Positions 1 to 11,149 of a DNA stretch of 64,000 nucleotides are shown one piece after another. This DNA comes from Sinohyriopsis cumingii (taxonomy: Eukaryota; Mollusca; Bivalvia; Unionida; Unionidae), in the NCBI GenBank assembly GCA_028554795.2, contig CM068835.1, positions 27,654,311 to 27,718,310 on the forward strand, given 5' to 3'. Position numbers and translations under genes: made by a program. The notes under the pieces were generated by a model. That model was not told where the DNA came from, searched no databases, and saw nothing but the letters and a program-made list of their open reading frames with translations. How positions within the stretch are numbered: the stretch's first letter is position 1; each line of letters opens with the position of its first letter.

Positions 1-8
1 TGTTTCAG

Positions 9-80
9 AATTATACACTTCTAATTCGATATAATGCAGGGGTGAGGAAGATGAAGTATTACAGTAGAATTGGTTTTGAG
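9..80 (+). CDS. SIAE: Penultimate coding exon of sialate O-acetylesterase (partial gene)
   Basis: This 72-nt exon is bounded by a clean acceptor (tgtttcag just before it) and a consensus donor (gag|gtaagc). It reads without stops as 24 residues, starting NYTLLIRYNAG and ending RIGFE. From memory of the human protein, the stretch just before the C-terminal cysteine-rich part reads LEVTYNQA then IFEISCC. Here LLIRYNAG and, across the intron, GFE|ICC occupy the same places. Both this exon and the next are in phase 0, so they splice cleanly. The enzyme removes O-acetyl groups from sialic acids in the secretory/lysosomal route. Earlier exons must lie upstream of the window. Alone, an exon this short would be weak; the matching phase and neighbour make it likely. 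Confidence 0.75.
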
Positions 81-814
81 GTAAGCTAATTGGCCATCAT
101 CACTTAAAGATCTCTAAGATAGGAAATATTTTTATTCTTACAGTTTGTGAATTATGTAGTACTTATACTTGTTGCTAGATAAATGATTGTAAGTCAGAAA
201 ATCAGCACAGAGACAATATTGTGCAAAGCAAAATTCTTAAGAGCCATCTGGCCATCTTGTATACAATACCTGGTTATAACAAAGTTCACACTTTAATAAA
301 TCCTACAGAAACTTATTTAATAGTTTAGATTGCTTACAGCATGAGGAACCAATTAAGCAATTTAAGTGATTATCAGAATGTTCAATATCTCAAACAGTGA
401 CTAATTTCATTCAGATCTAAACAAAACCAAACGTTTTCAAATGATATGTAGATTGTGAATGCTAGTGATAACAAAATAAGGAACTTGCAATAATAATGAA
501 TGCAGGTAATAGATGACTTTTTAATAGAGTTTAGTAGGGGTGGGGTGGTTAAGTGAGTACTCTCCTTATCATATTTTGGTGCTACAAGGGCTAGTCAGAA
601 GTTAATATTTACCACTCCAAAAATCCCCGAAAATACCAGTATATATTTCCCCCAAAGTACTAAGAAAAATCTACACCCCAAAAAGTACCATGAAAGAATT
701 TTCATCACAGTCATACTTCTATGAGTTTGGTTTGCATATGTAAAGTAAGTATCAGAACCTCATGCAGAACACAATTCTTTATCAAGATAATATAATTACC
801 CTGATGTAGTTAGA

Positions 815-860
815 ACAGTAAAGCCAATTACTGGACAGTAAAGCCACATATTGGGCTTTG
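815..860 (-). repeat. Single inverted unit of the neighbouring 20-bp minisatellite
   Basis: Read on the minus strand this gives caaagcccaatatgtggctt followed by tactgtccagtaattggc, the same unit as the plus-strand array that begins about 45 bases later. Array and inverted unit could pair in single-stranded DNA or RNA. Confidence 0.7.
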
Positions 861-904
861 TCTAGTTCTGTCAATATTTTCATGATAACAGATTTTACAG
901 CTGC

Positions 905-1462
905 ATGATAGCTTTACTGCCCAGTATGTGTTGTTAATGACCAGTATGTGGCTTTACTGCCCAGTATGTGGCTTTACTGGCCCAATATGTGGATTAACTG
1001 GCCCAATATGCGACTTTAAGCCCAGTATGTGTCATTACTGCCCAGTATATGTTGTTACTGCCCAGTATGTGGCTTTAAGCCCAGTATGTGCCTTTAAGCC
1101 CAGTATGTGGCTTTACTGGCCCATTATGTGACTTTAAGCCCAGTATGTGTCGTTACAGCCCAGTATGTGGCTTTAAGCCCAGCATGTGGCTTTACTGCCC
1201 AGTATGTGGCTTTACTGGCCCAATATGTGACTTTAAGCCTAGTATGTGTCGTTACAGCCCAGTATGTGGCTTTAAGCCCAGTATGTGGCTTTACTGGCCC
1301 AATATGTGACTTTAAGCCCAGTATGTGTCGTTACAGCCCAGTATGTGGCTTTAAGCCCAGTATGTGGCTTTACTGGCCCAATATGTGGCTTTAAGCCCAG
1401 TATGTGGCTTTACTGGCCCAATATGTGGCTTTACTGCCCAGTATGTGGCTTTACTTTACTGT
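905..1462 (+). repeat. 20/21-bp minisatellite
   Basis: About 27 units of cccagtatgtggctttactg, with variants such as ggcccaatatgtgactttaa, stand head to tail. The variants alternate irregularly, and short blocks of several units are themselves repeated between 1140 and 1400. Open frames across it are a by-product of the period and not genes. Confidence 0.95.
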
Positions 1463-2859
1463 GACCTACTTTCCAGGATATATTGCAAAATAAACATTTA
1501 TATAAAAAAAAATCCAGGCTCTAATTCTAATACCTTACTATAAGCAAGTTCCAGTGTGTCTGCACCTTGGGATTCAGGATAAACATTTAACATGTGCTAT
1601 TTTATAATGACATATACTAATTTAGAGTTGGAATTGATACATACAAATAATAAAGCCTACTGTGTGCATGGAGATATGCACATTTTGTAAGCTACATTTA
1701 ATGAGTTTTAAGCACAGTTAAATCTGCAAGGTACATACATTGCTACATACAGTAGTATTATCACGTCACCTGAAACCCTATTTGAATTCATATACATATT
1801 TAGGATTATGGAAGATAGTGTATGGACTCTATGAATATTCACTTCAGATAATCTATACAAAAGTATTTTATTTAAACAGTATCTGAAATGACAGCACAAT
1901 GCTCTCAAATAGCAATATGGGCTTGGCACTTATTGGAAAACGTTCTCTACAGAAAATAAATACAATCATCAAATGACCTAATGTTCAGATAGCAATGTTA
2001 ATTGAGGCTTAGGCTATTTTTACAATAGAACATTTACAAATTATTTGTGAGAGATGTATTTATTAATAATCAAGAAGCATGCAAGTATAGTATATATTTA
2101 GTTTTGAGTCATTTTTTTTATAAACAGCCAGCCATGTCCACTAATACACATGTAAGGCTATCAAGGACACTACCTGTTCCTTGAAGAACAAAGATAGACT
2201 GGTGGATGGGAAGTGATGTCTTAGAGGAAAATGTTAATTGTTCTGCATAGCAAGTGGGAAAGATTAAATCCATTACAACTGCACTATATATGCACCTCCA
2301 TGCAAATAGGCCCTGAGTGTCATTAATAGATAATCAGATTTATTTCCTTTCATCTTCTTTTATGTATTTTGTTGGCTATGTGGCTATGCTTATTAAGCAA
2401 TACTAACATTGTTTAGGTGTAACTTCCAGTATGACACTAAATGTGACTCAGTCTGCATCCAGGTTTCTCATGCTATACAGCCTGCAGTGCATGGTAGTAC
2501 CTGTGTCAAATAGTGGTCATCAGGGAAGTGGTTGTTACTTGTGGAATTGTAATTGTTCTCTTGACCTCATTTGCTGGATTTGGTCAATTTCTGTTGTGTC
2601 GTTTGCTTTATCTGAGACCATTACCATGTTATACTGTATAGAATTGTTCAGCGAACATGAATCAACCACAAAACAAAAGAAGTTAAAGCATACCATATGC
2701 AACCATTTCATGGACACTGATGAATTCATCATTTAATAGATTTAAATATCTGTTCATATACATGTAAATGCTTGGAGGTCATAGAATTAAAAAAACATTT
2801 GTTTGCCAAGAGGAGTATATAACAGTTTATCAAGTGGAGTTACAACTCAGTGGTCTTAA

Positions 2860-3251
2860 AGTCAGAAAGAAGCAAAATCAACAAGTTTTTTAAAACTTAA
2901 CAAATACTTTAATTCTCTAAATGAAAATGTAAGAGGAATGTGCAGTATTGTGAATTAGGTCCAAAATAATCCTGAAAAATTTTATCACAATTTCAAAAAA
3001 TTCAAGTGCTCTGAATAAATTCCATGTCCTTGAATGTGCTGATGTGTGAACAGTCTTCATGTATCTCAATGGCATTGTCCAGAACTCCTTCAAATAAATG
3101 TACAACAATTCCAGAATAATAATTTAGTCAATGAACACTTTGTAATTCCAGTGAATAATCCAAACAATTTGTTTCCTCTCATATTATATTGAAACAACAA
3201 TAATAAACACATCTGCAGACTGATATTAAAACAAGAACATAGGAAATAGGA
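2860..3251 (+). repeat. Dispersed repeat Rep-1, copy 1
   Basis: Shares scattered blocks with 10024-10351 and 29168-29884, for example cattgtccagaactcctt, acatctgcagact and the lead-in cagaaagaagcaaa. The copies are strongly diverged, so the family is old. I see no coding sequence or recognisable ends, so its class is unknown. Confidence 0.6.
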
Positions 3252-3437
3252 ATGAATTAACCATCCACCTATACATCCTTATATACACCCATACAACCCT
3301 AAATCACAATTTTCTTTCCTACTTGCAATGTGACATACCACATTACTCTACATCACAAAGAACCCACCTGATCAACCCATCTAATTTTCTCAAAACCCGT
3401 AAACAGGTTTATTATAAATATTGATATTAACAATCGT

Positions 3438-3507
3438 AAACACCAATTTATATATCCTATGCAAACACCAATTTATATATCCTATGCAAACACCAAATTA
3501 TATGCAA
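3438..3507 (+). repeat. 25-bp tandem repeat, about 2.8 copies
   Basis: The unit is aaacaccaatttatatatcc followed by tatgc. Two copies are identical and the third is diverged. Confidence 0.85.
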
Positions 3508-3801
3508 TCTATACACATGCACCAAAGTAAATGACCCAATTCAGAATACATGAAAGGTTCCATAGGAGTTTTTTAAGTGGAGTACATAGGAGAAACATGT
3601 TAACTTTGAATAATTAATCACCATTTCTTTTTCAAGTTATTGAAGAAAAATTTGGGAGCCACATGTGTACGGCATAAAATTGGATACTGCATTTCAGAGA
3701 ATTGCTGAACAAAAGTTGTTGTATTTACATGAATTACTTGTAACATATAACAAGCTACTGCAGAAAACTTTTGTTCTTGTAATGTTTATCTTGTGTTTCA
3801 G

Positions 3802-4065
3802 ATCTGCTGCTCTTTGACATCAGATAATAGCTGTAAACCTGGTATTTCCTGGTGGATACCAGCCCCTATTATTGAGCCTGGAGAATTTCACTCTGTTGTA
3901 AGCACTTCTGGATGTCACAGGGAAAATGTTACGGGGGCACGATACGCATGGCTGGAGAGTCCATGTCCATTTAAGGGATGTGCAGTATATGACTCTGTGA
4001 CTAATCTACCACTGTCACCATTTGTTTTCACAAATGAGAAGTTCAGAAGTATGCTTATACACTAG
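3802..4065 (+). CDS. SIAE: Terminal coding exon of sialate O-acetylesterase
   Basis: The exon opens at ICCSL right after the acceptor and ends at a tag stop, giving 87 residues. It is the C-terminal part of SIAE. The pattern ICC...SCK, then RYAW..SPCPFKGCAVY and NLPLSPFVF aligns with the human C-terminus, which I recall as RYAWTTWPCEYKQCPLY and ALPAPPFI. The paired cysteines are kept. The catalytic residues of this SGNH-type hydrolase lie in earlier exons outside the window. The protein ends a few residues after the PPF-like motif, as in vertebrate orthologues, so the stop looks genuine. Possible polyadenylation signals are ATTAAA at 4118-4123 and AATAAA at 4842-4847; I cannot choose between them. 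I am confident of the family and less sure of strict orthology. Confidence 0.85.
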   Translation: MCCSLTSDNSCKPGISWWIPAPIIEPGEFHSVVSTSGCHRENVTGARYAWLESPCPFKGCAVYDSVTNLPLSPFVFTNEKFRSMLIH

Positions 4066-5082
4066 GATACCAGAACGACATAACTGAAATGACTTGAGTA
4101 TGCTTATACACTTTGATATTAAAATGACAGAAGGATATAGTTGAAATGAATGACTTGTGTATTAAGTGACGTGTTCTTACATTTATACATGAAGTGGCCA
4201 TCTTTGAATGGTTTGATGTGTGCAGTTTTGTTATATCAGCTGATCTCATAAATGCATGTAGTATTTGATACACAACCAAAATGACGTTTGCTTCAGGGTA
4301 TACTTAAGTAATAATAATAATAATAATTTCTTTATAGATAGATGAGAACTGAATTACTTGAGTTCATCTAATCTCCAATGAACCCTTTACTATGTAGAGA
4401 ATTTGCAAAGAATTATCACTGTTATATTAAAATGTACTTGTGTATATTCTGTCTTTCTTACTTTCTCTGGCAAAATAAGTACTGACAAGTAAACAGACAT
4501 TATTAAAATATATTAGAGAAGCAAAGTAAATGCAAGTAAAGGGGGCACTCTACAGGTATTATGAACTTCTGGTGTAAGGTAAAGTTGTCTGCATTTGCAA
4601 CATGTACACTGGAAAGAATGTTGGCACACCTATATGTTACTGTTATATACTGTGGTTGAAATTTCTTTCAATATTGTACTTGTGAAAATTGTAAATGATC
4701 TAAGCACACAGCTAACCAAAAGACTGTTCCCATGTGCTCCAAAGATAAGCCTGAATTAGTCTAAAGTACACCATCTTTAGCAGTTGTTAAAATATTGAAA
4801 ATGACTTTGCCAGACTGGACAATACCAGAGTCTGGAAGTGAAATAAATGAATTACCCAATATGTAAAGTGTACGATAAGTTATCTGCTCTTTTTTACAAT
4901 TTATGTCTAAAGTCCAGAAAGTGAAGATGACAAAGTGGACCTAGCAGTTTTTTTTATATCTGAAGTAAGGCCAGGCTGTATACTCTATAACCCAAATTAC
5001 ACACATCAATCATACAACATAATAAAGGAAATTAAAACTTCTTTTAAAAATACTTAAGATATAAAAGGTATTTTTAATAGCC
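4066..5082 (+). other. SIAE 3' flank, no gene seen
   Basis: AT-rich DNA with a short (AAT)n run near 4312-4326. A block at 4485-4545 is a diverged copy of sequence at 7128-7222. No supported coding sequence. Confidence 0.5.
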
Positions 5083-5097
5083 AGTATGACCAGTGAG

Positions 5098-7033
5098 CTT
5101 GCACCTTATTTGTTTGTCATTGGGGTTGAGATTTTAGCTATAACTTTAAAGCAAAATGTGGATGTACGGGGAGTAATCTTTGACGCCAGTGGATGTAAAT
5201 TGGGTCAGTATTCTTCTTGATGAGTCTCATTTTTCTCTTGAAGCAACTATGAATATCTTGCAAGGTTTCTCTCTATTATCGGGACTTAAATGTAACATAA
5301 CAAAAACAAAAGCTATTTGGATTGGAAACAGGAAATTTTCTAATGAAAGAATATGTCCCAAAATGGGCCTAATTTGGTCCTCTTCTAACTTTACACTCCT
5401 TGGCATAGAATTTTCTCCAGATTTACAACAGATGGTGGAAATTAATTATATGAAGAAACTAACAAAAGCAAAACGAATACTGGCAAAGCTGGAGTCAAAG
5501 ACATCTGTCAAAAGATGGTAAAGTAATTGTTGTAAAAACTCTTGTTCTGCCTATATTCATACATCTTTTTTCAGCACTTCCAAATCCATCTGCAAAAGTT
5601 GAAGCAGAACTAAATCGCACATTATTTAAATTTGTATGGGGTGGAAAAGTAGAGAGAATAAAATGTGGTATACTAGTTTCCCCAGAAAACGAGGGAGGAC
5701 TAAATATGATACACATATTTTCATTCATTAGTTATATTAAGATAAGATGGGTTAAAAGATTGCTGGAAAAGGAAAATGGAATGTGGCAGAACTTAGTCAT
5801 TACTCAGAAATAAAAAGGACATTTGGAATTTAGGGAGAAGGAAATTAGAAGAATTTAGTAAGTTCATTAAAAACAGTTTTTGGAGAGATGTAATTTTGGC
5901 AGTATCTAATTGGAAAGAAGAACCGCAAAGTCCTAACGAGTATCTATCCATGAGTATTTTAAATTTTGTTCCCCCTAAAATGTTCTATCGATACAAATCC
6001 AGGACAGAAGCGGGTTTTGAAATTCTGAATGATCTAGTAGATGATTATGGTAATTTAATACCTTTTGAAATAATAAAACAAAAAACTAGAGCATGGAAAG
6101 ATGCCATAAAAAACCATTTAGTACATAATAATTTTGATAAGCAGGAGGATAAAATAATTAACTTGCGAAAACAAGATTCACTCCAGTTTGTTTACAAAGC
6201 TCTTTTACAGGAAGCTAAAAGGCAACACACTGCAAAGCAAGAAACTTGGATGCAAGTATTTAATAAAAATATAAGTAGTGAGGAGTGGTCTGAGATTTAT
6301 AGCCAGGCGAAATGTTGTACCAAGGATACCAAGTTGATCTCTTTTAACTTTAAATTAATCCATAGAATAATTGCTACTAATGATTTTTTAAAAATAATTA
6401 ACATATTAGATGACAACAAATGTACTTTCTGTAAGAGTGAAAATGAAAGTATTGAGCATCTCTTTTATGACTGCAGTATTACTTCACAGTTTTGGTACCG
6501 TTTTATTATAGTTTTTGCACCTTTTTGCCCAAATATTGTACATCTGTCCAAAAAAGAAACATTCTTAGGAAGTGAACAACTGGACAGTTTGGGTAATTTC
6601 CTGCTTATTTTGGCAAAATATTATATTTATACTTGCAGATTGAATATAAAAAATCCTTCTATTTTTGCTTTTAAGCAAATAGTTGCAATGCATAAGAACA
6701 TTGAAAAATACACTGCCAAGGTAAATAAAAAAGAGGACCAATTTCTTAAAAAATGGACCTCAATAACGAACATGTAACTTGTATCTGACTTGATGGCAAA
6801 CAGGAACAAAATACTGTAATATCACAAAGTCCATGTCACCTAGATTGTGTGCCATATGCATGTGTGTATGCATGTGTGTTTTTTCTTTCTCTGTAGATTA
6901 TATTTTTTATCCCTAGATCATCTGATAACCAGAAATGTTTGATTGTAAGGTGACCTTGGAATGGTTCCCCGATCCATTGGTCAACCTATTACGTGTTAAT
7001 AAAAAAAATTATTAAAAAAAATAAGAAAAAAAA
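5098..7033 (+). mobile_element. 5'-truncated non-LTR retrotransposon (L1/Tx1-like LINE)
   Basis: A 15-bp perfect target duplication, agtatgaccagtgag, lies at 5083-5097 and 7034-7048. The right copy follows an A-rich tail, so both ends are defined. The insert starts inside the reverse transcriptase with LAPYLFVIGVEILAI. The frame is lost where the catalytic YADD box should be: QYSS ends at two stops and the next frame resumes with ILLDESHFSLEAT. Coding continues in other frames with SGLKCNITKTKAIWIG, then LPIFIHLFSALPNP and FKFVWGGK (5522-5810), and then the zinc-knuckle region. The 3' UTR is short. There are at least three frame breaks and the catalytic box is gone, so this copy is dead. The L1/Tx1-like assignment rests on remembered relatives. 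Confidence 0.93.
5896..6777 (+). pseudogene. LINE ORF2 C-terminal part with RT zinc-binding motif
   Basis: This 293-codon open stretch is the C-terminal end of the LINE polyprotein. The knuckle CTFCKSENESIEHLFYDC (about residues 175-192) matches the zf-RVT pattern CxxC...HxxxxC. It is followed by the hydrophobic and lysine-rich tail typical of these elements, ending KKWTSITNM. The initial Met is internal to the original protein and not a real start. Upstream domains lie in other frames of the same insertion. Confidence 0.85.
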
Positions 7034-7127
7034 AGTATGACCAGTGAGAACACCTGGGAAATTCTTTTCTTTAAAAATTTAACCCTATGCTCAATACGAA
7101 ACTGTAGAGTGCTACAAAATACAGCTA

Positions 7128-7222
7128 CACAGACATTACTAAAATATATTAGAGAAGCAAAGCAAGTACTTACAAGTAAATACGCTACGTAGACATTACT
7201 GAAATATATTACAAAAAGCAGG
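7128..7222 (+). repeat. Local repeat, two diverged units
   Basis: Contains acagacattactaaaatata and, 60 bases on, gtagacattactgaaatata. A related unit lies at 4485-4545 on the other side of the LINE. Probably an old duplicated segment. Confidence 0.6.
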
Positions 7223-8110
7223 AGGGGTTACCTACATATATATACTATTATTTCATAAATTTAATAACTGCTTTGAAAAGCATCAATGGAGAGGTCCTGT
7301 TCAATTTTCTTAAGTATGTTTATTAAATAAGTCTGTTTTGAAATGGAGCAATGGACCTGTTTAAATTGGAATGTTTGGTTGTTCTGTCATATCAGTGTGA
7401 CCTACTACCATTGTCATTAAGAGTCTTCATGCTTAGTGATAAGTTGTGTAGAAATGTATTGCTTGTTGATACCTATTTTTGTGACTGGTAGAAGAGCGAT
7501 CTGGACTGGTAGGATGGCAGTCATCTTGGAAACACATAATGCAAATTACCAAGTGACAGTGTATGAAATGCAGACGGGACCAGAGAGTCGAACTTGATCA
7601 GACTTGGTGGATGTCTTAGTTCATAGGAAAAGCATGACTGATTTTTATCCACTGTCATCTTCTGGGTTAAACCAATTCCAACTTTGTCAGGAATATAAGC
7701 ATTCAGTATATTCTTGATCATTGAAAGACTTTATATTTTCTAAATATGGAGATACCTTTGTTGTCTGAGATGCATCCCAGAACAAATGAAGGAATGTGGG
7801 TTATTAGATCCAGAGCTCCATTCGTTGCGTGTGATCATACTGACTCCTGCTGGTTTTCAATTCGAACTTAAGCAGTTGCTGTTGTCCAAGGCATGTCAAT
7901 ATTATTAATATGGTGCATCCAGCCAAAGTCTGGCCCTGGTGACTAATAGCTTCCTGTGCTAGTTCCATCATAAATATTTGTTTTGTTGGGGTTTGGATCA
8001 CAGACACAAGTTCTTCTGTCCAATTGTTTGCTACATCAACTGGTGCTGAAAGCCCTTTCACGGTTTCTTACACAGGGTCGCATTCTTCATCTACAAGAGG
8101 AGTTACATCC
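7223..8110 (-). other. No supported gene
   Basis: One minus-strand open frame (7804-8061, 85 codons) follows the TIR reading frame end but is in a different frame and has no motif that I recognise. It could be an exon, 3' UTR or chance. Confidence 0.4.
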
Positions 8111-8641
8111 CTAACTTGTAGAAGATACTTCAGGGATTTGAGTTTTAATATTTTTCTTATTAAAATGATCAAAATTTAGCACAACAAGAGTATTATAATA
8201 ATTTTGTTTATATTCCTTCCAAATATGACTCTGTTCTAGAGTTGTCCAATGATAGTCTTCCAAGTAGTAGTTTTCAGAAAAAATAATGATATAAACTCCT
8301 GACTTACTTATTGCTTCTACTGTCCATTCCTCGCTCGGATATCCAAACTTTTTGGCCTTTACAAACCATGGAACAAAACAAATATATCTGAGCTCATGAA
8401 GTTTAGTCACTAGATCTTCTGTCACCCATTTAAAAAGTGTACCATCATCTTCACCATCAAATAAAAGGAAGACACCATGGCACAGGTCTTCCTTCTCAAT
8501 GCAGCAGGAAGTTCTCAGCCTTCTTTTAAGATCAAACAGTCTGTATCTAAAGTAGGGAAGAAGGGCTGAACAGAATATGAATATGGCTAAACCTGCAAAA
8601 GAGGAGATGGAGATTGTTATAATCATGCCTAGGTTACTCAC
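8111..8641 (-). CDS. Transmembrane TIR-domain protein fragment (TLR-like)
   Basis: The 176-residue frame has a hydrophobic span at about residues 6-28 (MIITISISSFAGLAIFIFC), a basic stop-transfer stretch (RYRLFDLKRRLR), then a TIR-type domain at about 50-165. Typical TIR landmarks are HGVFLLFDGED (box 1 position), EEWTVEAISKSGVYIIIFSENY (the conserved helix and beta strand after box 2), and WTTLEQSHIWKEY. Box 1 and box 2 are degenerate and no box-3 FW is seen. TIR domains of Toll-like receptors act on the cytoplasmic side to recruit adaptors. The frame stays open upstream to about 8690 (KPVHEEWLECEPK), as expected for the juxtamembrane end of an ectodomain. The first codon is GTG and lies within a perfect splice-donor-like AAG|GTGAGT, so the true gene structure is uncertain. 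It may be a decayed receptor copy. Confidence 0.62.
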   Translation of the reverse strand: MSNLGMIITISISSFAGLAIFIFCSALLPYFRYRLFDLKRRLRTSCCIEKEDLCHGVFLLFDGEDDGTLFKWVTEDLVTKLHELRYICFVPWFVKAKKFGYPSEEWTVEAISKSGVYIIIFSENYYLEDYHWTTLEQSHIWKEYKQNYYNTLVVLNFDHFNKKNIKTQIPEVSSTS

Positions 8642-8770
8642 CTTCGGCTCACACTCAAGCCATTCTTCATGTACTGGTTTTGTTTGGTACAGTTTTCAAA
8701 TGTGACACAGTTGACCTCTGTATCATTGGATTTACATTTTTACCTGAATTTCCTCCCAGACAAGAGCCAC

Positions 8771-9359
8771 AGATTATTGCAGTTGAACTCTACTGTCACA
8801 CTTCCCAATGGAGACTTGCAAGGTCCATAAGATTACTGCAACTGAACTCTGCTGTCACACTTCCCAATGGAGACTTGCAAGGTCCATAAGATTACTGCAA
8901 TTGAACTCTGCTGTCACACTTCCCAATGGAGACTTGCAAGGTCCATAAGATTACTGCAATTGAACTCTGCTGTCACACTTCCCAATGGAGACTTGCAAGG
9001 TCCATAAGATTACTGCAATTGAACTCTGCTGTCACACTTCCCAATGGAGACTTGCAAGGTCCATAAGATTATTGCAATTGAACTCTGCTGTCACATTTCC
9101 CAATGGAGACTTGCAAGGTCCATAAGATTACTGCAATTGAACTCTGCTGTCACATTTCCCAATGGAGACTTGCAAGGTCCATAAGATTACTGCAATTGAA
9201 CTCTGCTGTCACACTTCCCAATGGAGACTTGCAAGGTCCATAAGATTACTGCAATTGAACTCTGCTGTCACACTTCCCAATGGAGACTTGCAAGGTCCAT
9301 AAGATTATTGCAACTGAACTCTGCTGTCACATTTCCCAATTTAGACTTGCAAGGTCCAT
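8771..9359 (+). repeat. 59-bp tandem array, ten copies
   Basis: Units read aactctgctgtcacacttcc, caatggagacttgcaaggtc and cataagattactgcaattg in order. Copies differ at a handful of sites. The array sits directly upstream of the TIR frame on that gene's strand, so it may lie in an intron or have replaced ectodomain sequence. Confidence 0.97.
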
Positions 9360-9654
9360 GTATATAATAGTGTCAGGAAGGGAGAACAGTGCATGGTAAA
9401 TCATTATGACTGGCTGTTGATGAAAGGTTTTTGAATACATTATTTAATACCAATACCACTGTGTTGTTTGAGATATTAAAAAGGATTACTTTACTTATAT
9501 ATAAGGAAATCGGCTTTTAATTCTTTTTGTTTTTTCAATTCTTCTAGCTTTGCACTTGTAAAAAGTGTCAATCATTGGAAAAAATCGATGTAGATGTAAT
9601 GTGTTTACAGTCACATTTCATAGTTGTTGCTATATACTCATAATTCATACTTCA
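9360..9654 (+). other. No feature seen
   Basis: AT-rich spacer without repeats or frames of note. Confidence 0.4.
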
Positions 9655-9882
9655 AGGCCCTGGATAGCAGACTGGTCTAAAGTATTTACTGATATCTGCC
9701 ATCTAACCTCTGTCTGTATGGGTTCAAGTCTCAGACTTGGTCAATGTGGTTATGTGAGAAAGCTTGCTTTTAGCTTCCCTTGGATTGATGGTTCTTACAG
9801 GGGTGTCCCATTTCTTGCTCTACCACTTATACTGGCGGTCTTGTATAACTGACCTTGGCTAAGAAATCACATTAAACCCCCA
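9655..9882 (+). mobile_element. SINE-1 copy (tRNA-derived), diverged
   Basis: Matches the full copy at 49596-49842: aggccctggatagcagactg corresponds to its tRNA-like head, tgggttcaagtctcagactt to the B-box region, and ttgatggttcttacaggggt plus cattaaacccc to the body and 3' end. The clear CAA tail is lost. Older than the other copies. Confidence 0.75.
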
Positions 9883-10023
9883 GACATGATATTCATATTT
9901 CATCGAGATATATTTAGAGATCTCATCAAAACCTTCGGTAAAGTTAGGAATTTAGACCAGGTAGGATGTTTAAAAGTCACAAAACCATGACTTGTTACGA
10001 CACTATGATCATAAACTAGTAAC

Positions 10024-10351
10024 AAAAGAAGCACAAAAAATCCAACAAGTTTTGCAACACTTAATAAACAACTTAATAATCAAAGTATACAAATGAAAAT
10101 TTAAGAGAAATTTACATTATTATGAAAGCTATGTTAAGTCCAAAAAATTATATGTTCAGTATGAATTGGCAAATACAAAATGGCATTGTCCAGAACTCCT
10201 TTGAATAATTCATAATAGTCCCAGAATAATGAGCACTTTCTATTTCCACTGAATAATTCAAACAATTTTTTTCCTCACAAAAATATCTAAATGCAACATG
10301 AAATACATCTGCAGACTTGATGTTAGAACAAGAACACAAGGAATAAGAATG
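10024..10351 (+). repeat. Dispersed repeat Rep-1, copy 2
   Basis: Shares cattgtccagaactcctttg, acatctgcagactt and aacaagaacac with copy 1 in the same order and spacing. No coding content seen. Confidence 0.6.
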
Positions 10352-10455
10352 AAAAACTGCCAGTCCATGCTACCTTTATACAGGCAAAAGGTACAACATG
10401 ATTTTGTCACTACTCCTATGTGACAAATTGCAAATCTCCAACAACTCTTGAACCA

Positions 10456-10672
10456 CTCCGGTGGCCTAGTGGTTAGAGCGTCTGCCTCGGATGCAGGAGG
10501 TCGTGGGTTCAGTCCCCAGCCAAGTCATACCAAAGACTTACAAAAATGGTACTAAGAGCTGCCTCGCTTGGCACTCAGCATTAAGAGGTTAGTGTTAGGA
10601 CTGGTCGGCCTGGTGTCAGGTAACAGTTTACAGAAGCTATAAAGTAAGTGAGGAAGAACAAAAACACACTGA
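10456..10672 (+). mobile_element. SINE-2 copy (tRNA-derived), 3' part reduced
   Basis: The head gtggcctagtggttagagcg is a tRNA A-box region and gtgggttcagtcccc is a B-box region. The body ggcactcagcattaagaggt and ggtgtcagg is shared with copies at 26236, 29414, 33875 and 40096. Much of the second half of the body found in those copies is missing here. Confidence 0.85.
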
Positions 10673-11149
10673 AATTAAAAACTTAAATGTTAGCAATTTT
10701 GTATTACTGATAGCCATTGTATCTGAATTGGTTCGAGATGTACATATGATAATATTTTGTGTAATAGTTGGTTAATATGAAACAATGTATCCACCTGCAA
10801 TTAAACTTGCAAGGAAATGTAGATGCTCACAAGATGCGTGTTTATTTTGCTTTTTATCATCTCATATAAGCATATAATCACCTTGATCAATTTCAGTATG
10901 AAAAATGTATTTAAAAGAACTCCAGAACTTGATTATTTATGGAGTGGCTAATTATAGGGAGACTGTTTAAACTAAACCTGACAGACTGATGATAAGAAAA
11001 TCCTAATAGATCTTCACAGTAGAATGTTCGAGGTCTATCAAGGAACCAATATTTTCATTTTGATTGATGACTATGGCAGCCTTAGCAGTGTAAACACACA
11101 GCAATTAACCAAACACTAACTTCCAAATGTAGGAATTTTGAAATATTAG
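10673..11149 (+). other. No feature seen
   Basis: AT-rich spacer; no supported frames or repeats. Confidence 0.4.

Larger units (their letters stand above)
81..3801 (+). other. SIAE last intron, with repeats
   Basis: The intron starts gtaagc and ends ttgtgtttcag. It holds a 20-bp minisatellite with an inverted outlier unit, a copy of dispersed repeat Rep-1 and a 25-bp tandem repeat. I see no other coding exon in it; the longer open frames at 2431-2736 (plus) and 2535-2732 (minus) overlap each other and show no recognisable motif. Confidence 0.6.

Noticed and set aside
928-1394. Three overlapping plus-strand frames rich in Cys, Gly and Tyr
   Set aside because: They are the 20-bp minisatellite read in different frames.
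7804-8061. 85-codon minus frame as a second exon of the TIR gene
   Set aside because: No motif, different frame, and no clear acceptor; not supportable.
10456-10530. tRNA gene
   Set aside because: A and B boxes are present, but the same head is fused to a repeated body in five places, so it is SINE-2.
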